NCBI GenBank assembly: GCA_964250215.1
Contig: CAXUEX010000076.1
Span: 1-13,524, forward strand
Direction: 5' to 3'
Length of the DNA stretch: 13,524 nt
From: DAIDJM01 sp964250215
GTDB taxonomy: Bacteria; Pseudomonadota; Alphaproteobacteria; Acetobacterales; Acetobacteraceae
In this document: positions 6,626-13,524 of the stretch, one piece after another
Position numbering within the stretch: position 1 is the first letter of the stretch
Layout: every line of letters starts with the position of its first letter
Notes under the pieces: model-generated
Database searches by the model: none
Seen by the model: the letters and a program-made list of their open reading frames with translations, nothing else
Told to the model about the DNA's origin: nothing
Position numbers and translations under genes: made by a program

Positions 6626-9600
6626 ATGCGCTTCACCCATCGCTTCATCGACCGGCCGATCCTGGCCACCGTGCTCAGCGTGTTCATCACGCTGCTCGGC
6701 CTCGGCGCGCTCGCCACCCTGCCGGTCGCGCAATACCCCGAAATCGTGCCGCCCACCGTGCAGGTCACCACCACCTATCCGGGCGCTTCGGCCGAGGTGA
6801 TCAGCAAGACCGTGGCGACGCCGCTCGAACAGGAAATCAACGGCGTCGAGAACATGCTCTACATGAGCAGCCAATCCACCGGCGACGGCAAGCTCACCAT
6901 CACAGTCACGTTCCGCATCGGCACGGATCTCAACACCGCGCAGGTGCTCACGCAAAATCGGGTGCAGGATGCAATCTCGCGCCTGCCCGATACCGTGCAG
7001 CGCCTCGGCGTGCGGGTGCAGAAGAGCTCGCCCAACATCCTGCTGGTGGTGCACCTGTTCTCGCCCGACGGCTCGCGCGACCAGCTCTACATGTCGAATT
7101 ACGCCACGCTGCACGTGCGCGATGCGCTCGCCCGCCTGCCCGGCATGGGCGACGTGCAGGTGTTCGGCAGCCAGGATTACGCCATGCGCATCTGGCTCGA
7201 TCCCGACAAGATCGCCGCCTACCGCCTCAACCCGGGCGAGGTGATCGCGGCGTTGCAAGCCCAGAACGTGCAGGTTTCCGCCGGCGTGCTGAACCAGCCG
7301 CCGCTGCCCTCGCATGAGGCATTCCAGCTCAACGTGCAGACGCTGGGCCGGCTCACCACGCCGGCGCAATTCGCCGACATCATCCTGAAAACCGATGGCC
7401 AGGGCCACGTCACGCGCGTGCGCGATGTCGGCCGCGTGGAGATCGGCGCGCAGGATTACAGCGCCGCCGGCTACCTCAACCGCGATCCGGCGATCCCGAT
7501 CCTGATCTTCGCGCAGCCGGGTGCCAATTCGCTCGCCGTGGAACAGAGCGTGCGCAACACCATGGGGCAGCTCGCGCGGCAATTTCCGCCGGGCCTCACC
7601 TACCGCATCGTCTATGATCCCACCACGTTCATCGCCAAATCGGTGCACGAGGTGATCACCACCATCCTGATCGCGATCGCGCTCGTCGTCGCCGTCGTCA
7701 TCCTGTTCCTGCAAACCTGGCGCGCCTCGCTGATCCCGGTGATCGCGATCCCGGTCTCGCTGATCGGCACCTTCGCGGTGCTGAGCGTGCTCGGCATTTC
7801 GCTGAACAATCTCTCGCTGTTCGGCCTGGTGCTCGCCGTCGGCATCGTCGTCGATGACGCCATCGTCGTCGTCGAGAACGTCGAACGCAACATCGCCGCC
7901 GGCCTCGCACCGCGCGCCGCGGCGCACCGCACGATGGACGAGGTGGGCGTCGCCCTGATCGCGATCGCCCTCACGCTCTGCGCCGTGTTCGTGCCGGCGG
8001 CCTTCCTCTCGGGCATCACCGGCGCGTTCTTCAAGCAGTTCGCGGTCACGATTTCCGCCTCCACGCTGATCTCGCTGGTCGTCTCCCTCACGCTCAGCCC
8101 GGCGCTCTGCGCGGTGCTGCTGCGGCCGCACCAAGCGGGCCACGCGCGCCGCACGCTCGCCGCACGCCTGCTCGCCGCCGGCTTCGGCGCCTTCAACCGC
8201 GGCTTCACGGCGCTGTCCGACGCCTACGGCCGGCTGACGATGCGGCTGGTGCGCGCGCTCGGCCTCGTGCTGGTGCTCTATGCCGGTCTCGTCGCCCTGG
8301 GCGCGCTGCAATTCGCGCGCACCCCCACCGGTTTCGTGCCCGAGCAGGACCAGGCCTATCTCATCACGCTCCTGCAACTGCCGCCCGGCGCCACGCTGGA
8401 CCGCACCCGCGCCGTGCTGCGCCAGACCACCGACATCATTCTCGCCACGCCGGGCGTCGCCGACGCCGTCCCCTTCGCCGGGCTCGATGCCACCACCTTC
8501 ACCAACGCCTCGAACGGCGCCACGATCTTCTCCGCGCTCGACAGCTTCGAAAGCCGCGCCCGGCACGGGCTCACGGCGCAGCGCATCCTGGGCGAGCTGC
8601 GCCAGCGCCTCAGCACCGTCCAGGGCGCGCTCGTGCTCTCCATCATGCCGCCGCCGGTGCAGGGCATCGGCAATTCCGGCGGCTTCAAGATGATGGTGCA
8701 GGACCGCGGCGGCGCCGGGCCGCAGGCGCTGGAAGCGGCCGCCCAGCAGCTTGTTGCGGCCGCAAACCATGATCCCGCGATCGCCGGCGCGTTCTCGCTG
8801 TTCGGCACGCGCACCCCCTCGGTGTATGCCGACATCGATCGCGAGCGCGCCGAAAAGCTCGGCCTCGACCCCTCCACTGTGTTCGACGCGCTGCAGCTCT
8901 ATCTCGGCTCGGCCTATATCAACGATTTCAACTTCCTCGGCCGCACCTACCAGGTGATCGCCGAAGCCGACGGCCCGTTCCGCCGCACCGAGGCCGATAT
9001 CGCCCGGCTGCGCGTGCGCAATCCGGCGGGCGACATGGTGCCGCTCGGCAGCGTGGCTGCGTTCCGCCACATCACCGCACCCTATCGCGTGCCGCGCTAC
9101 GACCTGTTTCCGGCCGCCGAAATCATGGGCGCCGCTGCACCGGGCGTGGCCACCGGCACCGCGCTGGCGCACATGGAACAGCTCGCCGCGCGCGTGCTGC
9201 CCGCCGACATGGGCTTCGAATGGACCGAGCTCGCCTACCAGCAGGAGCAGAAGGGCACGCCCACGCTGCTGGTGTTCGGCGCCGCCGCGCTGTTCGTGTT
9301 CCTTGTTCTGGCCGCGCAATACGAAAGCTGGAAAACCCCGCTCGCGGTGGTGCTGATCGTGCCGATGTGCCTGCTGGCCTCGGTCACCGGCCTCGGCCTG
9401 CGCGGCATGCCGATCGACATCCTGGCGCAGATCGGCTTCGTCGTGCTGGTCGGCCTCGCCGCCAAGAACGCGATCCTCATCGTGGAATTCGCGCGCCAGG
9501 GAGAGGCGGCCGGCGCCCCTCCGGCGGAAGCCGCCACGCACGCCGCCCACACAAGGCTGCGGCCGATCTTGATGACGTCGCTCGCCTTCATCCTCGGCGT

Positions 9601-9808
9601 GGCGCCGCTCGTCTTCGCCGCCGGCGCCGGGTCCGAAATGCGGCAATCGCTCGGCACCGCGGTGTTCGGCGGCATGCTCGGCGTCACCGCCTTCGGCCTG
9701 CTGTTCACACCCGCCTTCTACACAATGGTGCAGCGCATTGGCCCGCGCCGGGCGGTGGAGGGGGTTGCAGCCGACGCGCCGACCGCCGATCCTGTGGCCC
9801 AAACTTGA
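6626..9808 (+). CDS. HAE1-family RND multidrug efflux permease
   Basis: The 1060-residue length matches AcrB-type pumps (about 1050). It shows the expected 12-helix plan: TM1 at about 10-32, a large periplasmic loop, TM2-6 at about 340-500, a second large loop, and TM8-12 at about 875-1035. Proton-relay residues are present: Asp410-Asp411 in TM4 (AVGIVVDDAIV), Lys947 in TM10 (LVGLAAKNAIL), and Arg977 with Thr984 in TM11 (RLRPILMTS). It should use the proton gradient to expel hydrophobic or amphiphilic compounds from the periplasm or inner membrane as a trimer. Substrates cannot be read from sequence. It starts 3 nt after the adaptor stop. No outer-membrane factor gene follows, so a TolC-like channel must be encoded elsewhere. 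The start MRFTHRFIDRPILA is typical of the family. The gene looks intact. Confidence 0.96.
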   Translation: MRFTHRFIDRPILATVLSVFITLLGLGALATLPVAQYPEIVPPTVQVTTTYPGASAEVISKTVATPLEQEINGVENMLYMSSQSTGDGKLTITVTFRIGTDLNTAQVLTQNRVQDAISRLPDTVQRLGVRVQKSSPNILLVVHLFSPDGSRDQLYMSNYATLHVRDALARLPGMGDVQVFGSQDYAMRIWLDPDKIAAYRLNPGEVIAALQAQNVQVSAGVLNQPPLPSHEAFQLNVQTLGRLTTPAQFADIILKTDGQGHVTRVRDVGRVEIGAQDYSAAGYLNRDPAIPILIFAQPGANSLAVEQSVRNTMGQLARQFPPGLTYRIVYDPTTFIAKSVHEVITTILIAIALVVAVVILFLQTWRASLIPVIAIPVSLIGTFAVLSVLGISLNNLSLFGLVLAVGIVVDDAIVVVENVERNIAAGLAPRAAAHRTMDEVGVALIAIALTLCAVFVPAAFLSGITGAFFKQFAVTISASTLISLVVSLTLSPALCAVLLRPHQAGHARRTLAARLLAAGFGAFNRGFTALSDAYGRLTMRLVRALGLVLVLYAGLVALGALQFARTPTGFVPEQDQAYLITLLQLPPGATLDRTRAVLRQTTDIILATPGVADAVPFAGLDATTFTNASNGATIFSALDSFESRARHGLTAQRILGELRQRLSTVQGALVLSIMPPPVQGIGNSGGFKMMVQDRGGAGPQALEAAAQQLVAAANHDPAIAGAFSLFGTRTPSVYADIDRERAEKLGLDPSTVFDALQLYLGSAYINDFNFLGRTYQVIAEADGPFRRTEADIARLRVRNPAGDMVPLGSVAAFRHITAPYRVPRYDLFPAAEIMGAAAPGVATGTALAHMEQLAARVLPADMGFEWTELAYQQEQKGTPTLLVFGAAALFVFLVLAAQYESWKTPLAVVLIVPMCLLASVTGLGLRGMPIDILAQIGFVVLVGLAAKNAILIVEFARQGEAAGAPPAEAATHAAHTRLRPILMTSLAFILGVAPLVFAAGAGSEMRQSLGTAVFGGMLGVTAFGLLFTPAFYTMVQRIGPRRAVEGVAADAPTADPVAQT

Positions 9809-9860
9809 TGCGCCACTCGATGCGCCATGGGAAGCTGGGAGGAAGTTCGGAACACACGTG

Positions 9861-10478
9861 ATGGAAACGCGCGCGGAGAGCTGCCGGGTCCGTGGCCGGA
9901 AGCCGGCATTCGATCGCCAGGTAGCGCTGCGCCAGGCCATGCGGCTGTTCTGGGAGCGCGGCTACGAGGGCACCACCTTCGACGAACTGCTCGGCGCCAT
10001 GGGCATCAGCGCATCGAGCTTCCAGAACGCCTTCGGCAGCAAGCAGGGCGCCTACGAGGAAGCCACCCAGCTCTATATCGACCAGAAGGGCCGGTTCCTC
10101 ACCGAAGCGCTGTCCGGCCCCGGCAGCACGCGTGACGCACTCAGCCGGCTCATCGAGGCAAGTGCCGACGCTTTCACCCAGTGCGGCGACCCGACCGGCT
10201 GCATGATTTCGCTCGCCGTGCTGCAAGCCTCGTCTTCCTGTGAACGCGTCCGGGACATCATGGCGGCGCAGCGCGCGCGGGGCGAAACCTTCATTCGTGA
10301 GCGCATCGAACGTGGCATTCGTGAAGGCGATCTGCCCGGCGACATCGACGCGGCGGCATTGGCCGCGTATTTCGGGACCGTGTTGCGCGGCCTGGCGGCC
10401 CAAGCCCGCGACGGCGCGTCCCGCGAGCGACTGCGCGATATCGGCCGTCGGGCCATGCAGGCGTGGCCAGGCGGCTAA
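9861..10478 (+). CDS. TetR/AcrR family transcriptional regulator, probable repressor of the efflux operon
   Basis: The 205-residue protein starts at the ATG at 9861; a GTG directly before it is an alternative. A GGAGG-like sequence lies upstream but rather far away. An in-frame extension to 9738 overlaps the pump gene and adds no domain. The N-terminal DNA-binding domain spans about 17-65, with the helix-turn-helix at about 39-60 (TTFDELLGAMGISASSFQNAF, then the GSKQGAY turn). The remainder is an all-helical ligand and dimer domain with a GCM motif at 113-115 and cysteines at 8, 108, 114 and 127. It lies 52 nt after the pump stop on the same strand, so it is probably the last gene of the operon and represses it until a ligand binds. 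In many pump loci the regulator is divergent instead. Its target could not be located because the upstream region is cut by the N gap. Confidence 0.9.
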   Translation: METRAESCRVRGRKPAFDRQVALRQAMRLFWERGYEGTTFDELLGAMGISASSFQNAFGSKQGAYEEATQLYIDQKGRFLTEALSGPGSTRDALSRLIEASADAFTQCGDPTGCMISLAVLQASSSCERVRDIMAAQRARGETFIRERIERGIREGDLPGDIDAAALAAYFGTVLRGLAAQARDGASRERLRDIGRRAMQAWPGG

Positions 10479-10509
10479 AGCAACATTGGCGCACGCGGAT
10501 TGCAGCCAG

Positions 10510-11025
10510 TCAATTTGCTCGTCTTGGATTTGCACGCATCCGAGGGACCATGTCCGTTTGCTTCGTTACCGCGAAACCGAGGGCACTGGCGTAATGGCGC
10601 AGCCAGTACTCCGTGAGTTGGCCTGCCACGGCACCGACATCGTATGTGGGAGATGACAGGCTTTCGGCTTCGGTGATGTCTATTAAAACGAAGCCTCGCA
10701 TGAGATCGTAGAGGTCTGGCCATCCATCCTTGAATTTCGTTCGAAGGTCTGCTTCGGCATCATCGCGCAAGACATAGCGGGCACGCCCGCGAATGCGGCA
10801 TCCCTTGCGTGCGAAGATGTCGATGAAATCGACTTCCACATCTGGACGTCGGCGCAGGTTCTCGACTGTGCCTGTGGAACGGATGTTCGCAAAGGCTATC
10901 GTTCGGTCGTCAAGGACAAGGAATGTCGCCTTCGGAGACACCGCCGGCGCACCGTCTGCTCGCACCGTGGCAACGCAGCCGATTGTGTACGTCTCGATCA
11001 GCCGGGTTATCTCTTGCGTCAGCAT
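10510..11025 (-). CDS. Pyridoxamine 5'-phosphate oxidase-like FMN-binding split-barrel protein
   Basis: The 171-residue protein starts at an ATG preceded by GGAG at 7 nt. The pattern is that of the FMN-binding split-barrel fold: GCVATVRADGAPAVSPKATF at 16-35, then TIAFANIRSTGTVENLRRRP (42-61) and GCRIRGRARYV (75-85). The middle segment supplies the usual Asn/Arg/Ser/Thr cofactor contacts. This is a family-level match only; true PdxH enzymes are longer and carry additional substrate-binding sequence, so vitamin B6 synthesis is not implied. Relatives bind FMN, F420 or heme and reduce or bind diverse small molecules. The gene lies 25 nt downstream of the MFS transporter and is almost certainly co-transcribed with it, suggesting it handles the same compound. 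It converges on the TetR gene with only 31 nt between stops and no visible terminator. Confidence 0.85.
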   Translation of the reverse strand: MLTQEITRLIETYTIGCVATVRADGAPAVSPKATFLVLDDRTIAFANIRSTGTVENLRRRPDVEVDFIDIFARKGCRIRGRARYVLRDDAEADLRTKFKDGWPDLYDLMRGFVLIDITEAESLSSPTYDVGAVAGQLTEYWLRHYASALGFAVTKQTDMVPRMRANPRRAN

Positions 11026-11050
11026 GACGCCGCTCCATCGTCACCGCGGT

Positions 11051-12295
11051 TCACTTGTGCCCGTCCGGGCTTTGTCTGGCTGGTTGTCGATACATCGTGG
11101 CGCCCATCGCAACAACGGCGAGCGCAGCCGCAGCTATCGGAAGGATGCCCGTAAGGCGGCTGGCACCTGTGGTTTCCAGGAAACCGGTCAGGAGGGCCGT
11201 CAGAACGGCGATGGCGTAGCTCACCGTGAACACCGCCGCGGAGAAGCTTGGCACTTCCTTCGCGGCGACCAGCAGGGGCGGCAGCGCCAACGCCAACGTG
11301 AGGAGACAAGCCAAGAAGAAGCCCGCCACGGCGGCGAAGACGATAGCGAAAGTCGCGGGCGCCGCCGCGAGGCCCACGCTTCCGGCGAGAACCAATAGTC
11401 CGGCTACCACGTAGCCCCAACGACGGAAGACAAGCCGATCGACAAAGACCATCATCAGCAGCGAGGCCGGTATCTGTGCGGCGTTCAGCGCCAGCAACGC
11501 CGGTCGGATCATCGACGAGCCGCCGGCTTTGGCGAGCCAACCGGGCAGGAAGCCATTCAGACCGAAATAAGTGGCGTTAACGGCACCGAGAAGAACCCCG
11601 ACTTTCCAGATCGGCCCCTCTCGCCAGTTCGGCCACATCCGCGATGCAGGTGCATCGTGCTCTCGCCGAACACGCGGCTGCAGCAACAGAATTGCAACTG
11701 CCGTTGCAAATGCGGGAAGAGACCACACGAAGAGCACTGACCGCCACCCCGCACCGATCAACGGAAGCTTCGGTGCAAATGGCCACAAGATCGGCAGCAC
11801 CTCACCGCAGAGCAGCCCGCACGTGTAGGTGGCGGTAGCCAGCCCGACGCGAGCCGGCGTCCAAATGCGCGCCAGCGTCGGCATCGCCGGCTGCATGATG
11901 GCCACCCCCAGACACATCGCGGCGGTAGCCAGTTCCAGTTCGAGGACGTTGCCTGTGGAACCCCGCGCCGCAGCACCCAACGCGTTGACGAGCAGACCCG
12001 TCACAAGGATGCGCACGGCTCCGAACCGACCGATGAGAACGGCGCCGGGCACGGCCGCTAGCGCGAAGAGCAACGACGGGATGGCTGTCAGGACGCCGAC
12101 GTCCGACCCTCGAAGCTGGAACTCAGCCTCGATCGGATGGAGTACCGGCGGCAAGGCGAGGATGGTGAGCCGGAGCATCACGCCCGCCAGCCACAATAAG
12201 ATCAGCGGTCGCAACAGACTGGTCGGTTCCTTCTGCCTGCGGGCCTGTTCAACGAGGCATCCGCGCGGCCCGCGGCCAGTCCGTCTTAGCGGCAT
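11051..12295 (-). CDS. MFS transporter, CynX/NimT-like
   Basis: I chose the ATG at 12295 (414 residues). Longer forms from an ATG at 12355 or a GTG at 12376 would run through the shared control region with the LysR gene and overlap that gene's start. The protein is almost wholly hydrophobic, about 12 membrane helices, with an early RPLILLWLAGVMLRL helix (about 29-43) and a cytoplasmic GRFGAVRIL loop (about 89-97) matching the conserved MFS loop 2-3 motif. The overall pattern, including the GVLTAIPSLLFALAA helix, resembles cyanate and nitroimidazole transporters. The substrate is not readable; efflux of a toxic compound or uptake of an anion are both possible. It is the first gene of a pair with the flavoprotein 25 nt downstream and is divergent from the LysR gene 53 bp away, a classic LysR-controlled arrangement. 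Confidence 0.85.
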   Translation of the reverse strand: MPLRRTGRGPRGCLVEQARRQKEPTSLLRPLILLWLAGVMLRLTILALPPVLHPIEAEFQLRGSDVGVLTAIPSLLFALAAVPGAVLIGRFGAVRILVTGLLVNALGAAARGSTGNVLELELATAAMCLGVAIMQPAMPTLARIWTPARVGLATATYTCGLLCGEVLPILWPFAPKLPLIGAGWRSVLFVWSLPAFATAVAILLLQPRVRREHDAPASRMWPNWREGPIWKVGVLLGAVNATYFGLNGFLPGWLAKAGGSSMIRPALLALNAAQIPASLLMMVFVDRLVFRRWGYVVAGLLVLAGSVGLAAAPATFAIVFAAVAGFFLACLLTLALALPPLLVAAKEVPSFSAAVFTVSYAIAVLTALLTGFLETTGASRLTGILPIAAAALAVVAMGATMYRQPARQSPDGHK

Positions 12296-12316
12296 TTGCA
12301 GGTTCTGGAATTCCGG

Positions 12317-12345
12317 ATAAATTGGAACTCTCTGTTCGAGTTTAT
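12317..12345. promoter_or_regulatory. Imperfect palindrome in the MFS/LysR divergent control region
   Basis: ATAAATTGGAAC and GTTCGAGTTTAT are 12-nt arms around the spacer TCTCT; 10 of 12 positions pair. The 29-nt element fills most of the 53 bp between the two likely start codons. Its size, dyad symmetry and AT-rich ends fit a LysR-type operator. If correct it also argues against the TTG start at 12322 for the LysR gene. Confidence 0.5.
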
Positions 12346-12348
12346 CGA

Positions 12349-13251
12349 ATGCCATCGGGCCCAGGCACTCCCACACTCGACCAACTTCACGTGCTGATCC
12401 AAGTGGCGGAAACCGGCAGTTTCACCGCCGCAGCGCAAAAGATGAACCGTGCGCTGTCGGTCGTCAGCTACACCATCAGCAATCTCGAGGCGCAACTCGG
12501 TGTGGATCTCTTCGATCGGACCGGCAGCCGAAGGCCGCAGCTGACCGAAGCCGGCCGGGTCGTGCTGGCCGAAGCACGTTCGGTAGTGGGTGGGGTCGGC
12601 AATCTCCGCGCCAAGGTTGCGGGAATGGCGCAAGGGCTCGAGGGCGAGCTTCACGTCGTGCTGGACTCGCTGCTGTCGTCGGCGCGCGTCGTTGACGCGC
12701 TAACCGCGTTCTGTGACGAGTTCCCGATGGTTGATCTGCACCTGCACATGGAAACGCTTGGCGCAGTTGCCCATTTGGTGCTCGAAAAAACCGCCGTCAT
12801 CGGCATCAGCGGCCAGCGCACGAGAGATTTCGGCGAACTCCATCGCATCGGCGTGGGAAGCTTGCGGATGGTGCCGGTCGCGGGGGCACGGCATCCGCTC
12901 GCTGCCGCCGGCGGCAACCGACCCGGCGCCGCTCGAGCGCATGTGCAACTCGTCGTGTATGACCGGTCGCCGCTTACCAAGGACAAGGATTACAGCGTTA
13001 TTGCCAGCCGAACGTGGCGGCTTGCTGATCTCTCCGCAAAACATATGCTGTTGCGGGCTGGCATCGGTTGGGGGGTGATGCCGCTCGCCATGGTGGCGGA
13101 CGATCTCGCCAAAGGCGTGCTGGTGCAGATCGACGTGCCGGAACTCGCCCCGTTCGATTATCCATTGGACGCGATCTACCGCGCCGATACACCGCCCGGT
13201 CCGGCCGCCAACTGGCTCATCGAGCGGTTCCGCGCGCACCCGGCGGACTAG
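12349..13251 (+). CDS. LysR-type transcriptional regulator
   Basis: The 300-residue protein starts at an ATG at 12349; a TTG at 12322 would add nine residues but lies inside the palindrome. The winged helix-turn-helix occupies about 9-67: LDQLHVLIQVAETGSFTAAA, then the recognition helix ALSVVSYTISNLEAQLG, then LFDRTGSRRPQLTEAG. The linker helix follows to about 90, then a periplasmic-binding-protein-like effector domain to the end (for example GIGWGVMPLAMV near 243-254). Length and order are normal for the family. It is divergent from the MFS transporter and flavoprotein pair and very probably controls them in response to a small effector, while repressing itself. No strong ribosome binding site precedes the chosen start. 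Sequence after its stop is insertion-sequence debris, not a partner gene. Confidence 0.92.
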   Translation: MPSGPGTPTLDQLHVLIQVAETGSFTAAAQKMNRALSVVSYTISNLEAQLGVDLFDRTGSRRPQLTEAGRVVLAEARSVVGGVGNLRAKVAGMAQGLEGELHVVLDSLLSSARVVDALTAFCDEFPMVDLHLHMETLGAVAHLVLEKTAVIGISGQRTRDFGELHRIGVGSLRMVPVAGARHPLAAAGGNRPGAARAHVQLVVYDRSPLTKDKDYSVIASRTWRLADLSAKHMLLRAGIGWGVMPLAMVADDLAKGVLVQIDVPELAPFDYPLDAIYRADTPPGPAANWLIERFRAHPAD

Positions 13252-13271
13252 AGCGTGACCGGCTCGGATTA

Positions 13272-13451
13272 AAAGTGCTTCGTCCTTGGAAGACCGACGA
13301 GGTCTGGTTGCTTCCACCCTCGGTGGCCGACTTCGTCCCCGCCGGCCATCCCGACCGCCGCCTCGGCCTGCTGGCGCGCGAGGGCGTGCGGCTGAACCAC
13401 AAGAACCTGCGCCGCGTCCCGCAGCTTCCCAGGGAGAACACGGTTCTCTAG
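13272..13451 (+). pseudogene. Composite transposase remnant: IS1182-like start fused to IS3-type fragment
   Basis: The frame reads VLRPWKTDEVWLLPPSVADF then VPAGHPDR, which matches the extreme N-terminus of IS1182-family transposases (FRPW...LLPPS..DFVPAGH). From about 13356 it continues RRLGLLAREGVRLNHKNLRR, which matches an internal segment of IS3-family OrfB (RRL..LL.REG...NHK...RLYREE). The protein then loses similarity and stops at 13449-13451. A GTG at 13275 could be the original IS1182 start. Neither part contains the catalytic acidic residues, so the product is not an active transposase. The likely history is IS insertion into IS followed by deletion. Recognition is from memory of family motifs, without a search. 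Confidence 0.7.
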
Positions 13452-13473
13452 CGGCAATCGGCGGGAGAAGGGA

Positions 13474-13524
13474 TGGTGCCCAGGGGCGGAATCGAACCAC
13501 CGACACTGCGATTTTCAGTCGCAT
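13474..13524 (-). tRNA. tRNA-Phe (GAA), 5' part cut by the window edge
   Basis: On the minus strand the window edge falls just before the anticodon arm. The anticodon stem TGCGA/TCGCA encloses the loop CTGAAAA, giving anticodon GAA (phenylalanine). Variable region GTGTC follows, then a T arm with stem GGTGG/CCGCC and loop TTCGATT, then acceptor strand CCTGGGC, discriminator A and an encoded CCA. About the first 26 nt, including the D arm, lie outside the window. Confidence 0.93.

Noticed and set aside
5831..9940. A very long minus-strand open frame (1369 codons) opposite the RND adaptor and pump
   Set aside because: It is the codon-position shadow of a highly biased high-GC gene. Its product is Arg/His/Asp/Gly repetitive with no domain, while the plus strand encodes a complete RND pump with all proton-relay residues.
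10479..10509. A shared bidirectional terminator between the convergent TetR and flavoprotein genes
   Set aside because: The 31-nt gap shows no stem of more than a few base pairs and no U tract.
12700..13524. Minus-strand open frame running from the right edge across the IS remnant into the LysR gene
   Set aside because: It crosses the tRNA-Phe gene and is antisense to a clear LysR regulator; it is Arg/Pro-rich with no recognisable domain.

Overview
The window is a draft metagenome-type scaffold made of at least three pieces. Evidence: a run of ten Ns at 5366-5375; a homopolymer-rich G/C stretch at about 2146-2204 where base composition changes abruptly; and two lineages of gene content. Left of that stretch (1-2145) the DNA has moderate GC and carries one long secreted WD40 beta-propeller gene of the type abundant in Ktedonobacteria (Chloroflexota). 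Everything right of it is high GC and looks alphaproteobacterial, most likely Acetobacteraceae or other Rhodospirillales. That view rests on Tat-exported ferritin-like proteins, an HAE1 RND pump and a tRNA-Phe with an encoded CCA end. The taxonomic assignment is an inference from family resemblance. The left end probably does not belong to the same genome.

Layout. 1-2057 (-): WD40 repeat protein, cut by the left edge. 2146-2204: probable false join. 2212-2234: terminator of the ferritin pair. 2249-3166 and 3210-4100 (-): two tandem Tat-exported ferritin-like paralogs, one without a metal-ligand histidine. 4246-4968 (-): a sulfotransferase whose start is uncertain. 4969-5465: no supported gene, interrupted by the N gap. 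5465-10478 (+): RND efflux adaptor, RND pump and a TetR-type regulator, likely one operon. 12295-10510 (-): CynX/NimT-like MFS transporter followed by a pyridoxamine-phosphate-oxidase-like flavoprotein, divergent from a LysR regulator at 12349-13251 (+), with a 29-nt imperfect palindrome in the shared control region. 13272-13451 (+): a composite scrap of two insertion-sequence families. 13474-13524 (-): tRNA-Phe, cut by the right edge.

Three units make functional sense. The ferritin-like pair is probably co-transcribed and acts in the periplasm, perhaps in metal or oxidative stress handling. The adaptor, pump and TetR regulator form a self-regulated multidrug efflux operon; no outer-membrane channel gene is present. 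The LysR, MFS and flavoprotein genes form a regulated transport-plus-modification cassette with unknown substrate.

I found no convincing new defence, mobile or RNA-based system. The most useful observations are the chimeric joins, the ligand loss in one ferritin paralog, the LysR palindrome and the fused IS debris beside tRNA-Phe.
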